NCBI RefSeq assembly: GCF_933509905.1
Contig: NZ_OW150024.1
Location: 496,001-560,000 of the forward strand
Origin: Trichlorobacter ammonificans
GTDB lineage: Bacteria; Desulfobacterota; Desulfuromonadia; Geobacterales; Pseudopelobacteraceae
DNA length: 64,000 nt
Direction of reading: 5' to 3'
In this document: positions 1 through 7,237 of the stretch, piece by piece
Layout: each line of letters begins with the position of its first letter
How positions within the stretch are numbered: position 1 is the first letter of the stretch
Position numbers and translations under genes: made by a program
Notes under the pieces: model-generated
Told to the model about the DNA's origin: nothing
Database searches by the model: none
The model's input: only the letters and a program-made list of their open reading frames with translations

Positions 1-375
1 AGCGTCGCCTCGCTGGTGGGCTTCATCACCCTCTTCGGCATTGCCACCCGCAACGGCATCCTGCTGGTCTCCCACTACCGCTACCTGATGGAGACCGAAG
101 GGCTGGCGCTGCGCGAGGCCGTGGTCAAGGGGTCGCTGGAACGGCTGCGACCGGTGACGATGACCGCCCTGGCCGCCGGTCTGGCCCTGGTCCCCTTTGC
201 CATTGCCGCCCACAAACCGGGCAACGAGATCCTCTCGCCCCTGGCGGTGGTCATCCTGGGCGGACTGGTCAGCGCCACCATCCTGAACATGCTGGTGCTG
301 CCGGTCCTCTACCTGCGCTTCGGCGCTCAACACAGCAACCTGAGTTTGGGCTTAGAATCTGAAAAGGAGCAATAA
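1..375 (+). CDS. Heavy-metal efflux RND transporter (CzcA/CusA family), C-terminal fragment
   Basis: The reading frame is open from base 1, so the gene begins upstream of the window; only about 124 C-terminal residues are visible. The inner-membrane RND subunit of a tripartite metal pump is indicated by the GFITLFGIATRNGILLVSHY segment, the charged loop with ERLRPVTMTALAAGLALVP, and a last hydrophobic helix ending in VLPVLYLRFG, which are the usual final transmembrane helices of CzcA/CusA proteins. The substrate cannot be told from this part. It is followed after three bases by a lipoprotein gene, so the two are probably co-transcribed. Confidence 0.9.
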   Translation, partial: SVASLVGFITLFGIATRNGILLVSHYRYLMETEGLALREAVVKGSLERLRPVTMTALAAGLALVPFAIAAHKPGNEILSPLAVVILGGLVSATILNMLVLPVLYLRFGAQHSNLSLGLESEKEQ

Positions 376-378
376 ATC

Positions 379-957
379 ATGAAAAGAATCATCATACTCG
401 TGGCAGCGGTGGCCCTGTTTTCCGGCTGCGCTTCCACTGAAACCATCAAACGGCTGGAAACGCAAAGCGGGCACGGCATGTACACCGCGCTTGCCGACAC
501 GCAGGCACCGGCGCCGGCAGGGTACGGCGACTTGCAGCTCAGCCTCAGCCTCAAGACGAGAAACCCCGGCAGCGTCCTGATGGACACCACCGATTACGGT
601 ACCGAGCGCTACAGCCTGCTGGTGGGGATCAGCGGACAGACCCTGCGACTGACCGGCGCCAGAACCCCGGAAAGCGGCGACTACCACGGCAGCAGCGATC
701 CCGAAGCAGGGAACGGTGTGCGTTATCACTTCACCGCGACCCTGCGACTGCCGGTGGGCAGCCACCGTATCACCGTTGCCTTGCCGGGCGACGGCGTGGT
801 GCTCGAACACGATGTGACCGTGCACCACGGCATGAACCGGCTGGAGCTGAAGCCGGTCTATGGCATGAAGAGCAGCTATACGCTGCTGGGATTCCGGGGA
901 GAGCGCACCTATTACGAAGGAGTGACGGCACTGGTCGTGAGCGGCCAGTCCGATTAG
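379..957 (+). CDS. Putative lipoprotein downstream of RND pump
   Basis: The 192-residue product starts with a lipoprotein signal peptide: a Lys-Arg pair, a hydrophobic core and a lipobox FSGC with the acceptor cysteine at residue 17. The mature part is soluble, rich in beta-prone segments and has no motif I recognise. The start is the first ATG after the RND stop, with AAGGAG eleven bases before it and overlapping the end of the RND gene, suggesting translational coupling. A role alongside the metal pump is inferred from position only. Confidence 0.8.
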   Translation: MKRIIILVAAVALFSGCASTETIKRLETQSGHGMYTALADTQAPAPAGYGDLQLSLSLKTRNPGSVLMDTTDYGTERYSLLVGISGQTLRLTGARTPESGDYHGSSDPEAGNGVRYHFTATLRLPVGSHRITVALPGDGVVLEHDVTVHHGMNRLELKPVYGMKSSYTLLGFRGERTYYEGVTALVVSGQSD

Positions 958-960
958 ACG

Positions 961-1012
961 GCATGCTGCCACGGCCGCCCGGGGAACAGCGCGGGCGGCC
1001 GTGGCAGCATGC
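961..1012. terminator. Long perfect hairpin between convergent genes
   Basis: Bases 961-980 and 993-1012 are perfect 20-base inverted copies separated by a 12-base loop. The hairpin lies three bases after the lipoprotein stop and before the convergent gph gene. There is no T tract on either side, so it could be a bidirectional terminator, a transcript-stabilising hairpin or a palindromic repeat. Confidence 0.7.
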
Positions 1013-1095
1013 GGGTATGGTGGCGTGCAGTGTCCGCCGGTCGAAAACGTGTCGAAGCGGCTGACGGGACACGACACGGTACCCTGGGCCGAAAG

Positions 1096-1767
1096 CTAGA
1101 AGGGAAGCGGCAGCAGTGCCTCCAGCGAATCGATCCGGCTGTCGGCCAGCTCCATCTCCCACGGCTCGCCAAAGCCGAAGGTGCAGGCGATGGACCTCAC
1201 CCCGGCAGCGCGGGCGGCATCGAAGTCATTACTGCTGTCGCCGATCATCACCGCGGCAGGGGCCACGACTCCGGCCTGCTCCATGGCCAGCAGCAGCGGG
1301 TCCGGCCACGGTTTGCACTGCGCCACCGCATCCCCCCCCAGAACCGTGCCGAACCAGTCGGCAACCTCCAGGACGTCCAGCAACTGCCGGCAGAGCACGG
1401 TGGGCTTGTTGGACACCACGGCCAGGAAAACACCGGCATCCCGCAGGGCGGCCAGCAGGGGCAGGACACCGGGGTACAGCCGGGAATGCACGGCGATGTT
1501 GGCGCCGTTGTGCTCAAGAAAAAGGTCGAGCCCCCGGTCCAGGTCATCGGCCCGCTCCGGCAGGGTCCTGCCCACCAGATTGCGGGCTCCCTTGCCGATG
1601 CACTGGCGGACGGTTTCCGTAGCAAGCGGCGGCAGGCCGAAGCTGCTACGCATGAAGTTCACCGAAGCGGCAAGGTCGGCAAGGGAATCCACCAGGGTGC
1701 CGTCAAGGTCGAACATGACCAGTGAAGGGGCGGTCATCACGCCCCAGGGATTTTGTGTCGTATCCAT
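1096..1767 (-). CDS. gph: Phosphoglycolate phosphatase-like HAD hydrolase
   Basis: HAD-superfamily phosphatase of about 220 residues. It has the nucleophile motif MFDLDGTLVDS near the N-terminus, motif II in VVSNKPT, the conserved lysine in the QCKPWPDP segment, and the acidic motif MIGDSSNDFDAARAAG. This matches Gph proteins, which remove phosphate from 2-phosphoglycolate, a product of DNA 3'-end repair and oxygenase side reactions. I chose the ATG at 1767 because GGAG sits nine bases upstream; an ATG at 1782 and one at about 1737 are also in frame. Substrate specificity within HAD proteins is hard to predict. Confidence 0.85.
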   Translation of the reverse strand: MDTTQNPWGVMTAPSLVMFDLDGTLVDSLADLAASVNFMRSSFGLPPLATETVRQCIGKGARNLVGRTLPERADDLDRGLDLFLEHNGANIAVHSRLYPGVLPLLAALRDAGVFLAVVSNKPTVLCRQLLDVLEVADWFGTVLGGDAVAQCKPWPDPLLLAMEQAGVVAPAAVMIGDSSNDFDAARAAGVRSIACTFGFGEPWEMELADSRIDSLEALLPLPF

Positions 1768-1815
1768 TGTCTGCGACTCCATGTCATCTGACGGTCAGTC
1801 CCGCCGACGGCGGGG

Positions 1816-3019
1816 TCAGGGGGAAGCTTCCGCGCCGCATTCGCGCAACAGCGGCTGCGGCTTCCGGGCAACAACGGCGGCAACCGTCCCGGCCACGGCG
1901 CAGCCCGCCATGGTCAGCGCCATCGGCAGACCGGTGCCGTTGTGGAACATCCCCACGCAGGCCCCGGCCGTGGCCCCCAGCGTGTACTGGATCGTTCCCA
2001 GCAGCGCGGAGGCGCTTCCGGCCATGGAGCCGAAGGGCGCCAGGGCAAGGGCCGTCACGTTGGGGTAGAGCAGCCCGGTGGTGCAGAGGCAGATGAACAG
2101 CAGCACCAGCTGGGCCGGGAACCCGCCGAGGCCGCTTGCAATGGCCAGGGCCAGGAGCAGGGCGCTCATCAGGTTGATGCCGAAGGCGATGCCCATGAGC
2201 AGTTCGGACGGATAGCGGCGCAGCAGGCGGCGGTTCAGCTGCGAGGCACCGATCAGCCCGAAGGCGTTGAGGCCGAACAGAATGCCGAACTGTTGGGGAG
2301 AAACCCCGTGCAGTTCGATGAACAGCTGCGGAGCACCGGAAATGTAGGAAAAGTTGATCCCGGCAACCGCCCCCAGGGCGAGCGCATGGGCGCAGTACCG
2401 GCGGTTGCGGAGCAGGAAGCGGTAGCCCGCGGCCATATCCCGCAGCCGGTGCCGGATACGCCGCTCCTCGGGCAGTGATTCGGGCAGCCAGACCAGCGTT
2501 GCCAGGAGCGACAGCATACCGAACAGCCCTAAAACGGCGAAAATGCCCCGCCAGCCGGTGATCAGCAGCAGTTGACCGCCCGCCAGGGGGGGCGAGGATC
2601 GGCGCGGCCCCCATCACCAGCATGAGCAGCGAGAACATCCGGGCCGCCTCGGCCGTATCGTACAGATCGCGGACCACGGCGCGGGAGATGACGATGCTGG
2701 CGCCGCCCCCCAGCGCCATGGCTACCCGCCAGAACAGCAATCCCTCGCCGGTGCGGACCAGGGCGCAGCCGATGGTGGCGATGCAGTACACCGCCAGCCC
2801 GAACACGAGCGGCCGCTTCCGGCCCCAGCGGTCGGCCAGCGGCCCGTACAGCAGCTGGCCGATGGCGGAACCGAACAGAAAGGCGGAAACCGACAGCTGC
2901 ACCGTCCCGAGGGGCACGGCAAGGTCCTGGGCGATCTGGGGAAATGCCGGCAGATACATATCGATGGACATGGCGTTGAAGGCGGTCAGCGCCCCCAGGA
3001 CCAAGACCAGCTTTACCAT
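1816..3019 (-). pseudogene. Bcr/CflA-type MFS drug transporter, frameshifted
   Basis: Multidrug MFS antiporter split over two frames. The N-terminal part (from MVKLVLVLGALTAFNAMSID) carries the Bcr/CflA signatures SIDMYLPAFP and GPLADRWGRKRPL and reads to PILAPP. The rest, from GMLSLLATLVWLPESLPEERR to the end, lies in another frame. The break is at a run of seven Gs (2586-2592; Cs on the coding strand). Dropping one C restores ILAPLAGGQLLLITGWRGIF and joins the two frames without loss, giving about 400 residues. As it stands the first frame runs on with low-complexity nonsense. Either a true inactivating indel, a phase-variable tract or a sequencing error. The start at 3019 lies after the end of the upstream acpH-like gene. 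Confidence 0.85.
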
Positions 3020-3116
3020 GCCGATCTGGTGCGGCACGGCGGGGAACCTTCCGGCAGAATAGAGGGAAGTGACCGGTTTCTCTGGGGGGACAGACGGCAT
3101 CCTGGGTCGGACCGGC

Positions 3117-3695
3117 TTACTCCGCAAGGTAGTCCCCCGCAAAGGCGAACAGGTCGGCAGCCAGTACCGAAAATTCGTCGTGCAGCGCCCCATGGTGACG
3201 GCGCAGCTCCCGTTCGCCCCCCTTCAACGGATTGGGGCGGGAGAGGCGGGCGGACATCCGGGCCAGGGCACCGCCGATCCCCTCGATGGTGCCGTAGGAG
3301 GGGAGCAGCTCCTCGAAGATGGTGGGCACCAGTCGGCGCATCTCCGGCGGCAGGTCGTACAGGTGGCGGTCGATAATGCCGCGGGTTCTGGCCAGGTAGG
3401 CCGGCAGCGGCTCCGGGGACCAGCGTTGCCAGTCGTTGGCCAGGAAGTAGTCGCAGAAGAGATCCAGCATGATGCCGCGATACCGGCCGTACTCCGCCGC
3501 CAGCAGCTGCCTGCTGCGGCGAAAGGCCGGGTGTGTGTCGGCGTGGGAGTCGATTCTGCGGTGCAGCGCCACCCCCAGCCGGACCCGCTCCGGAAAACGC
3601 TCCTCCAGGGGACCCTTGACGAAATCACCCATGAAGTTGCCCACCAGCACCTGTTCGTCCGCCCCGGAGAGGAGCATGTGGAAGAGGAAGTTCAC
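3117..3695 (-). CDS. acpH: Acyl carrier protein phosphodiesterase (AcpH family)
   Basis: The 192-residue product matches the AcpH/DUF479 family, a HD-like metal hydrolase that removes the 4'-phosphopantetheine arm from acyl carrier protein. Visible family features are the N-terminal NFLFHMLLSG, GNFMGDFVKG, and ALHRRIDSHADTHPAF with its histidine/aspartate cluster, then LFCDYFLANDW. Length is normal for the family. It is on the minus strand, upstream of the broken MFS gene and downstream of an SDR gene. The biological role of this enzyme outside enterobacteria is not well established. Confidence 0.85.
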   Translation of the reverse strand: MNFLFHMLLSGADEQVLVGNFMGDFVKGPLEERFPERVRLGVALHRRIDSHADTHPAFRRSRQLLAAEYGRYRGIMLDLFCDYFLANDWQRWSPEPLPAYLARTRGIIDRHLYDLPPEMRRLVPTIFEELLPSYGTIEGIGGALARMSARLSRPNPLKGGERELRRHHGALHDEFSVLAADLFAFAGDYLAE

Positions 3696-3759
3696 GGGCG
3701 CAGCCGTCCTCCGGATGCCACGGCAGATTGAGCCGGAGAAGATGATGCCATGCCTGCTT

Positions 3760-4497
3760 TCATGCCGGAATCATTGCCGCAAACTGTTTTTCAACCTGTT
3801 TGGCGTTCTTCGCCAGCTGTTCATGGACCCCTTGGGACATGGGGTCGGGAAAAATATCCTCAGCATCGCGTTCCAGTCCCGTCAGAATTGCGGAGGCAAC
3901 CTGGACCGGCGTTGCTTTGGGCATTTCCTGGCCGGCCGTCATTTTCGTATCCACCGGGCCGGGGTAAACTCCGACAACCCTGATGCCGCGAGGAGCCAGC
4001 TCGGCCCGCATCCCTTGCAGCAGGGAGTGCCCAGCCGCCTTTGAAGCGCAGTAGGTGCCGTTGACCGGCAGGTTGACCAGGCCGATGATAGAGCAGACGT
4101 TCACGATCGTCCCGCTGCCCTTGGCTTCCAGGAGAGGAGCGAATGCCCGGCACATGGCCAGCGTGCCAAAGAAGTTGACTTCCATCTCCTCGCGGGCAGC
4201 CTCCAGGCCAGCACGGCCCAAGAGCGATACACAGCGGTTGATGCCGGCATTGTTGATCAGCAGGTTCACATCCACGCATTGTTCAGCGGCTGCTGCCACA
4301 CTGGCAGCAGAGGTAATATCCAGCGGGACAGCAACGATTCTTTCAGGATTGAATTGCACCAGTTCCTGGACAGCTGCGACGGTTCGCGCTGCCGCGTAAA
4401 TTTTGGCAGCCCCTTTCTCCAGCAGCGCCTTGACCAGGGCGCTGCCGACGCCTCCGTTTGCGCCGGTCACCAAAACGGTTTTTGCTTTGAGATTCAT
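3760..4497 (-). CDS. Short-chain dehydrogenase/reductase (SDR)
   Basis: Classical SDR of 245 residues with a Rossmann fold. The dinucleotide-binding TGANGGVG lies at residues 11-18, NNAG at 82-85, and the catalytic Ser136, Tyr149 and Lys153 are present (the last two in YCASK). PGPVDT follows the active site. The NAD/NADP-dependent substrate is not predictable. The ATG at 4497 has GGAAAGG upstream and starts right at the Rossmann strand; the frame is open farther upstream but the extra residues do not look like coding sequence. No close partner gene suggests a pathway. Confidence 0.85.
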   Translation of the reverse strand: MNLKAKTVLVTGANGGVGSALVKALLEKGAAKIYAAARTVAAVQELVQFNPERIVAVPLDITSAASVAAAAEQCVDVNLLINNAGINRCVSLLGRAGLEAAREEMEVNFFGTLAMCRAFAPLLEAKGSGTIVNVCSIIGLVNLPVNGTYCASKAAGHSLLQGMRAELAPRGIRVVGVYPGPVDTKMTAGQEMPKATPVQVASAILTGLERDAEDIFPDPMSQGVHEQLAKNAKQVEKQFAAMIPA

Positions 4498-4867
4498 AGG
4501 CACCCTTTCCAATTGTGGTACGCTGCAGCGCGTCAGTGACGCATATCGTATGCCGATCATCAATGCCCCAAATAAATGAGTGGCCAGGGCATTCATCGTT
4601 TCGACCGAAGCGGTCGGGCTTCCCGTGCTCCCTTGCACACCTGAAGATGTTCAGTGAACGGGAGACGTGACTTCTACACGGTAGCAGCCTCCAGGGTAAA
4701 TTGCAAGCTACTGAAATGATTGTCAATGTGTTGTGAGAGGGGCGGCGAGCACCCACAAGGGCACGGGGGCGCACCGTGCGGCGGGAGCGGTCGGCCGTTG
4801 AGCCGCTCCCAGCTGGGCTCCCCGGTCATTGCACGCGTTCGTGCCCCAACAGGCACTGCATCCCGAC
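4498..4867. other. Intergenic region between divergent SDR and lexA
   Basis: No convincing gene was seen here; the short open frames have no family features and no good ribosome site. Bases 4783-4790 and 4803-4810 form a GC-rich hairpin (GGGAGCGG with CCGCTCCC) of unknown purpose. The SDR promoter must lie here on the minus strand, but I could not place it with confidence. Confidence 0.5.
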
Positions 4868-4897
4868 TTGACAGTTTGTGCCTACCCCTTGTATGGT
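4868..4897 (+). promoter_or_regulatory. lexA promoter (TTGACA-N18-TATGGT)
   Basis: A perfect -35 box TTGACA at 4868-4873 and a -10-like TATGGT at 4892-4897 are 18 bases apart, 47 bases before the lexA start. The same pair of boxes with the same spacing stands before the TPR gene at 20160-20189. Confidence 0.7.
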
Positions 4898-4931
4898 GAT
4901 CATGCAATAACCTATATCACCCGATCACCAT
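4895..4931 (+). promoter_or_regulatory. Probable LexA autoregulatory operator region
   Basis: Bases 4895-4912 read GGTGATCATGCAATAACC, which fits seven of nine fixed positions of the Geobacter LexA box GGTTNNCNNNNGNNNACC as I recall it. It overlaps the -10 box, the right place for repression. In addition ATGGTGATC (4893-4901) and GATCACCAT (4923-4931) form a perfect 9-base inverted repeat. Which of the two is the real operator cannot be settled from sequence alone. Confidence 0.5.
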
Positions 4932-4943
4932 GCGGAGCCGCCC

Positions 4944-5546
4944 ATGCCCCCTCTCACCGACCGCCAGCAACAGGTCCTGAGCTTTATCACCTCCTACATC
5001 GACACCAACGGCTATCCCCCTTCCCAGCGGGAGATCGCCAGCCATCTGGGGGTCAGCGGCAATCCGGCCGTCATGAAGCACCTTGATGCGCTTGAGAAAA
5101 AAGGGTTCATCCGGCGCGACTCCAATTCCCGCTCCATTGCCGTGACCAGCTCCCGGACCGGGACGGTGTCGCTGCCGATCGTCGGCACCGTCCGGGCCGG
5201 AGAACTCACCCTGGCGGTGGAGGATATCCAGGGCTACCTCGCAATCGACCGGATGCATCAGCACGGCGGCACGTTCCTGCTGCGGGTCACGGGCGACTCC
5301 ATGATCAATGCCGCCATCTGCGACGGCGACCTTGCCCTGGTTCGGCCCCAATCCACGGCGGAGAACCGTGATATCGTGGTGGCCATGGTGGAGGGGGAAG
5401 CAACCCTGAAGGAATTCCACCGGGAGCAGGGTGCGATCCGGCTGCAGCCCAAACATCCCACCATGGCTCCCATCATCATTCAGGAAGGAAGCGGCGAGGT
5501 CGCCATCATCGGCAAGGTGGTGGGGATCTTCCGCAGCATGGCATGA
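4944..5546 (+). CDS. lexA: LexA repressor / S24-family autoprotease
   Basis: The 200-residue product has the LexA layout: a winged-helix N-terminus (LTDRQQQVLSFI, then GYPPSQREIASHLGVSG) and a C-terminal S24 peptidase. The self-cleavage site is Ala85-Gly86 in VRAGE, the nucleophile Ser119 in GDSM, and the general base Lys156 in ATLKEF. On DNA damage, RecA-ssDNA triggers cleavage and derepresses the regulon. It is the first gene of a plus-strand run ending in DNA polymerase IV, so it probably controls its own operon. GGAG lies six bases before the ATG. The genome may carry a second lexA elsewhere. Confidence 0.92.
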   Translation: MPPLTDRQQQVLSFITSYIDTNGYPPSQREIASHLGVSGNPAVMKHLDALEKKGFIRRDSNSRSIAVTSSRTGTVSLPIVGTVRAGELTLAVEDIQGYLAIDRMHQHGGTFLLRVTGDSMINAAICDGDLALVRPQSTAENRDIVVAMVEGEATLKEFHREQGAIRLQPKHPTMAPIIIQEGSGEVAIIGKVVGIFRSMA

Positions 5547-5827
5547 CCGTGGAACAGGTCAGGGAACCGATACGGGTGGCGGTGATCTTTGGCCCGGGCA
5601 GAACCATCACGCCGGTCTGGTTCGAGTGGCGCCGCCGCAAGCACGCCATCAGCCAGACCACCTACACCTGGTCGGACACGGTGGGGGAGACAACCCGGCT
5701 GCACTTCTCCGTCTCCGATGGCGAAGCGCTGTATGAACTGGTCTACAGCACCGCCGACCAGAGCTGGAACCTGCTCAACCTTGCCGCGGATCAGACCGAG
5801 CATGATCTCCGCTACGAAAGCCCCTAG
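5543..5827 (+). CDS. Small conserved-looking protein in SOS operon, DUF6504-like
   Basis: A 94-residue protein whose ATG overlaps the lexA stop (ATGA), so it is translationally coupled. The pattern of an N-terminal strand (IRVAVIF), then PVWFEWRRRKHAI, a W-containing segment, and a strand with ELVYSTADQSWNLL resembles small DUF6504-type domains found next to Y-family polymerase genes, where a F-x-W-basic patch is followed by a second tryptophan-containing strand. That comparison is from memory and is an inference. No catalytic motif is visible. It may act in damage tolerance. Confidence 0.7.
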   Translation: MTVEQVREPIRVAVIFGPGRTITPVWFEWRRRKHAISQTTYTWSDTVGETTRLHFSVSDGEALYELVYSTADQSWNLLNLAADQTEHDLRYESP

Positions 5828-5914
5828 CCAGGCGCGGCCGCTACCGCACCGCTCATTGCGGAACTGCCGCAGACGCGGCCGGGACACGCAACGGACCAAG
5901 CTGCTGGAGTCGAC

Positions 5915-6493
5915 ATGACCATCCTCACACTTGACAGCACGAGCATACGCGCACACCGCGACGATCTGGCAGGCCTGCGCCTGACCATCTTCCGGGAGTA
6001 CCCCTACCTCTACGACGGCCGGCTTGAGGACGAACGGCACTATCTCTCCCACTATGCCGATCATGGCAGCGTCCTGGCGGCCCTGGACGGTGGGACGATC
6101 GTTGGCGCCATCACCGGCATGCCGCTCGATCGTGAACCGCCGGACTTCACCCGGCCGTTCCGGAATGCCGGTCGCGATCCTGCGCAGTACTATTACATTG
6201 GTGAGCTGCTGCTGCAGGCGCCCTACCGGGGCAGTGGCCTGGGCTCCCGCATGCTTGCACAGTTCGAGCAGCAGATCAGGCAGGCCGCAAGGTTTACCCA
6301 GGCCTGCTGCGCAACGGTTGTGCGCCCTGATGATCATCCCCTCAGGCCGGCCGGGTTCCGGCCGGTTGAACCGTTCTGCCGCCGTCACGGCTACGCGCCG
6401 GTACCGGGAGCAGTGGTCCAGGTTGCCTGGCGGCAGCTTGACGGCACCAGACCACGCAACAGCTTGCAGTACTGGGAAAAGACGCTCCCATGA
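5915..6493 (+). CDS. GNAT-family N-acetyltransferase
   Basis: The 192-residue product carries a GNAT acetyl-CoA site: a beta-4 strand YYYIGELLL followed by the pyrophosphate-binding loop APYRGSGLGSRML (residues 102-114; R105-x-x-G-x-G-type). The C-terminal part ends in a strand typical of the fold. The acceptor substrate is unknown. It sits in the lexA-dinB run, 87 bases after the small protein gene, and overlaps the next gene by four bases (ATGA), so SOS control is likely. There is no strong Shine-Dalgarno sequence before the ATG. Confidence 0.85.
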   Translation: MTILTLDSTSIRAHRDDLAGLRLTIFREYPYLYDGRLEDERHYLSHYADHGSVLAALDGGTIVGAITGMPLDREPPDFTRPFRNAGRDPAQYYYIGELLLQAPYRGSGLGSRMLAQFEQQIRQAARFTQACCATVVRPDDHPLRPAGFRPVEPFCRRHGYAPVPGAVVQVAWRQLDGTRPRNSLQYWEKTLP

Positions 6494-7221
6494 CCAGCCC
6501 CGCCAGACTGATGGATATCAACGGCATCACGGTTGAGCTGGTACGCAAGCCGATCAAGAATCTGCATATCAGGCTCTACCCGCCGGACGGCAGCAGGGTG
6601 CTGGTTTCGGCCCCCAAACGCATGAGCCTGGCCGCTGTCCGTCAGGCTGTGGTCGACAGCCTGGACTGGATTCGGAAACACCAGCAGAAACTGTCCACCC
6701 GGCCGCAGCCACCGCCACCAAGCTATGGCACCGGTGACCCCCACTATTTCCTCGGCTCCTGTCTCCGCCTCGCGGTGCACCTTCACCACGGCCGCCCGGC
6801 GGTTGTTCAGCGGCATGGCACTCTGGAGCTGCGCGTCCCCCCCGACACGCCGGTGGCGTATCGGGCGTCACTGCTGAACGAGTGGTATCGCAGCCAGTTG
6901 AAGGCCATGATTCCGGACCTTCTGGCACAATGGCAGCAGATCGTCGGCGTCCAGGTCGCGGCCTGGGGAGTCAAGCGGATGAAGACCAGATGGGGGACCT
7001 GCAACCCCAGGGCCCGCCGTATCTGGCTGAATCTGGAGTTGGCCAAGCGGCCGCTGCACTGTCTGGAGTACGTTATCGTGCATGAACTGGTGCATCTGCT
7101 GGAGCAGTCTCATAATGCCCGCTTCACCGGCTTCATGGACCGGTTCATGCCGTTGTGGCGGCAGCACCGAGAGGAGTTGCGCCAGCCCCAGCACGGGCAG
7201 TCCTGCGAATGGGATGCGTAG
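6490..7221 (+). CDS. YgjP-like M48-type metallopeptidase (DUF45)
   Basis: The 243-residue product matches the YgjP/DUF45 family of zinc metal-dependent hydrolases. The catalytic motif HELVH is at residues 198-202, with a third histidine in SHNARF at 208 and the upstream MKTRWGTCNPRARRIWLN segment that is typical for this family and related to SprT/WSS1-like proteases. WSS1/SprT proteins cut DNA-protein crosslinks, so a repair role inside an SOS operon is attractive but inferred. Its ATG overlaps the GNAT stop. Confidence 0.88.
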   Translation: MTSPARLMDINGITVELVRKPIKNLHIRLYPPDGSRVLVSAPKRMSLAAVRQAVVDSLDWIRKHQQKLSTRPQPPPPSYGTGDPHYFLGSCLRLAVHLHHGRPAVVQRHGTLELRVPPDTPVAYRASLLNEWYRSQLKAMIPDLLAQWQQIVGVQVAAWGVKRMKTRWGTCNPRARRIWLNLELAKRPLHCLEYVIVHELVHLLEQSHNARFTGFMDRFMPLWRQHREELRQPQHGQSCEWDA

Positions 7222-7237
7222 TATCGAGATGCCGGCG

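Noticed and set aside
4640-4740. MerR-type operator upstream of the SDR gene
   Set aside because: The stretch with CCTGGAG and CTACCG shows only weak dyad symmetry and no convincing -10, so I do not call it.
4674-4907. Short open frames between SDR and lexA
   Set aside because: They overlap the lexA promoter and have no family features or good starts.
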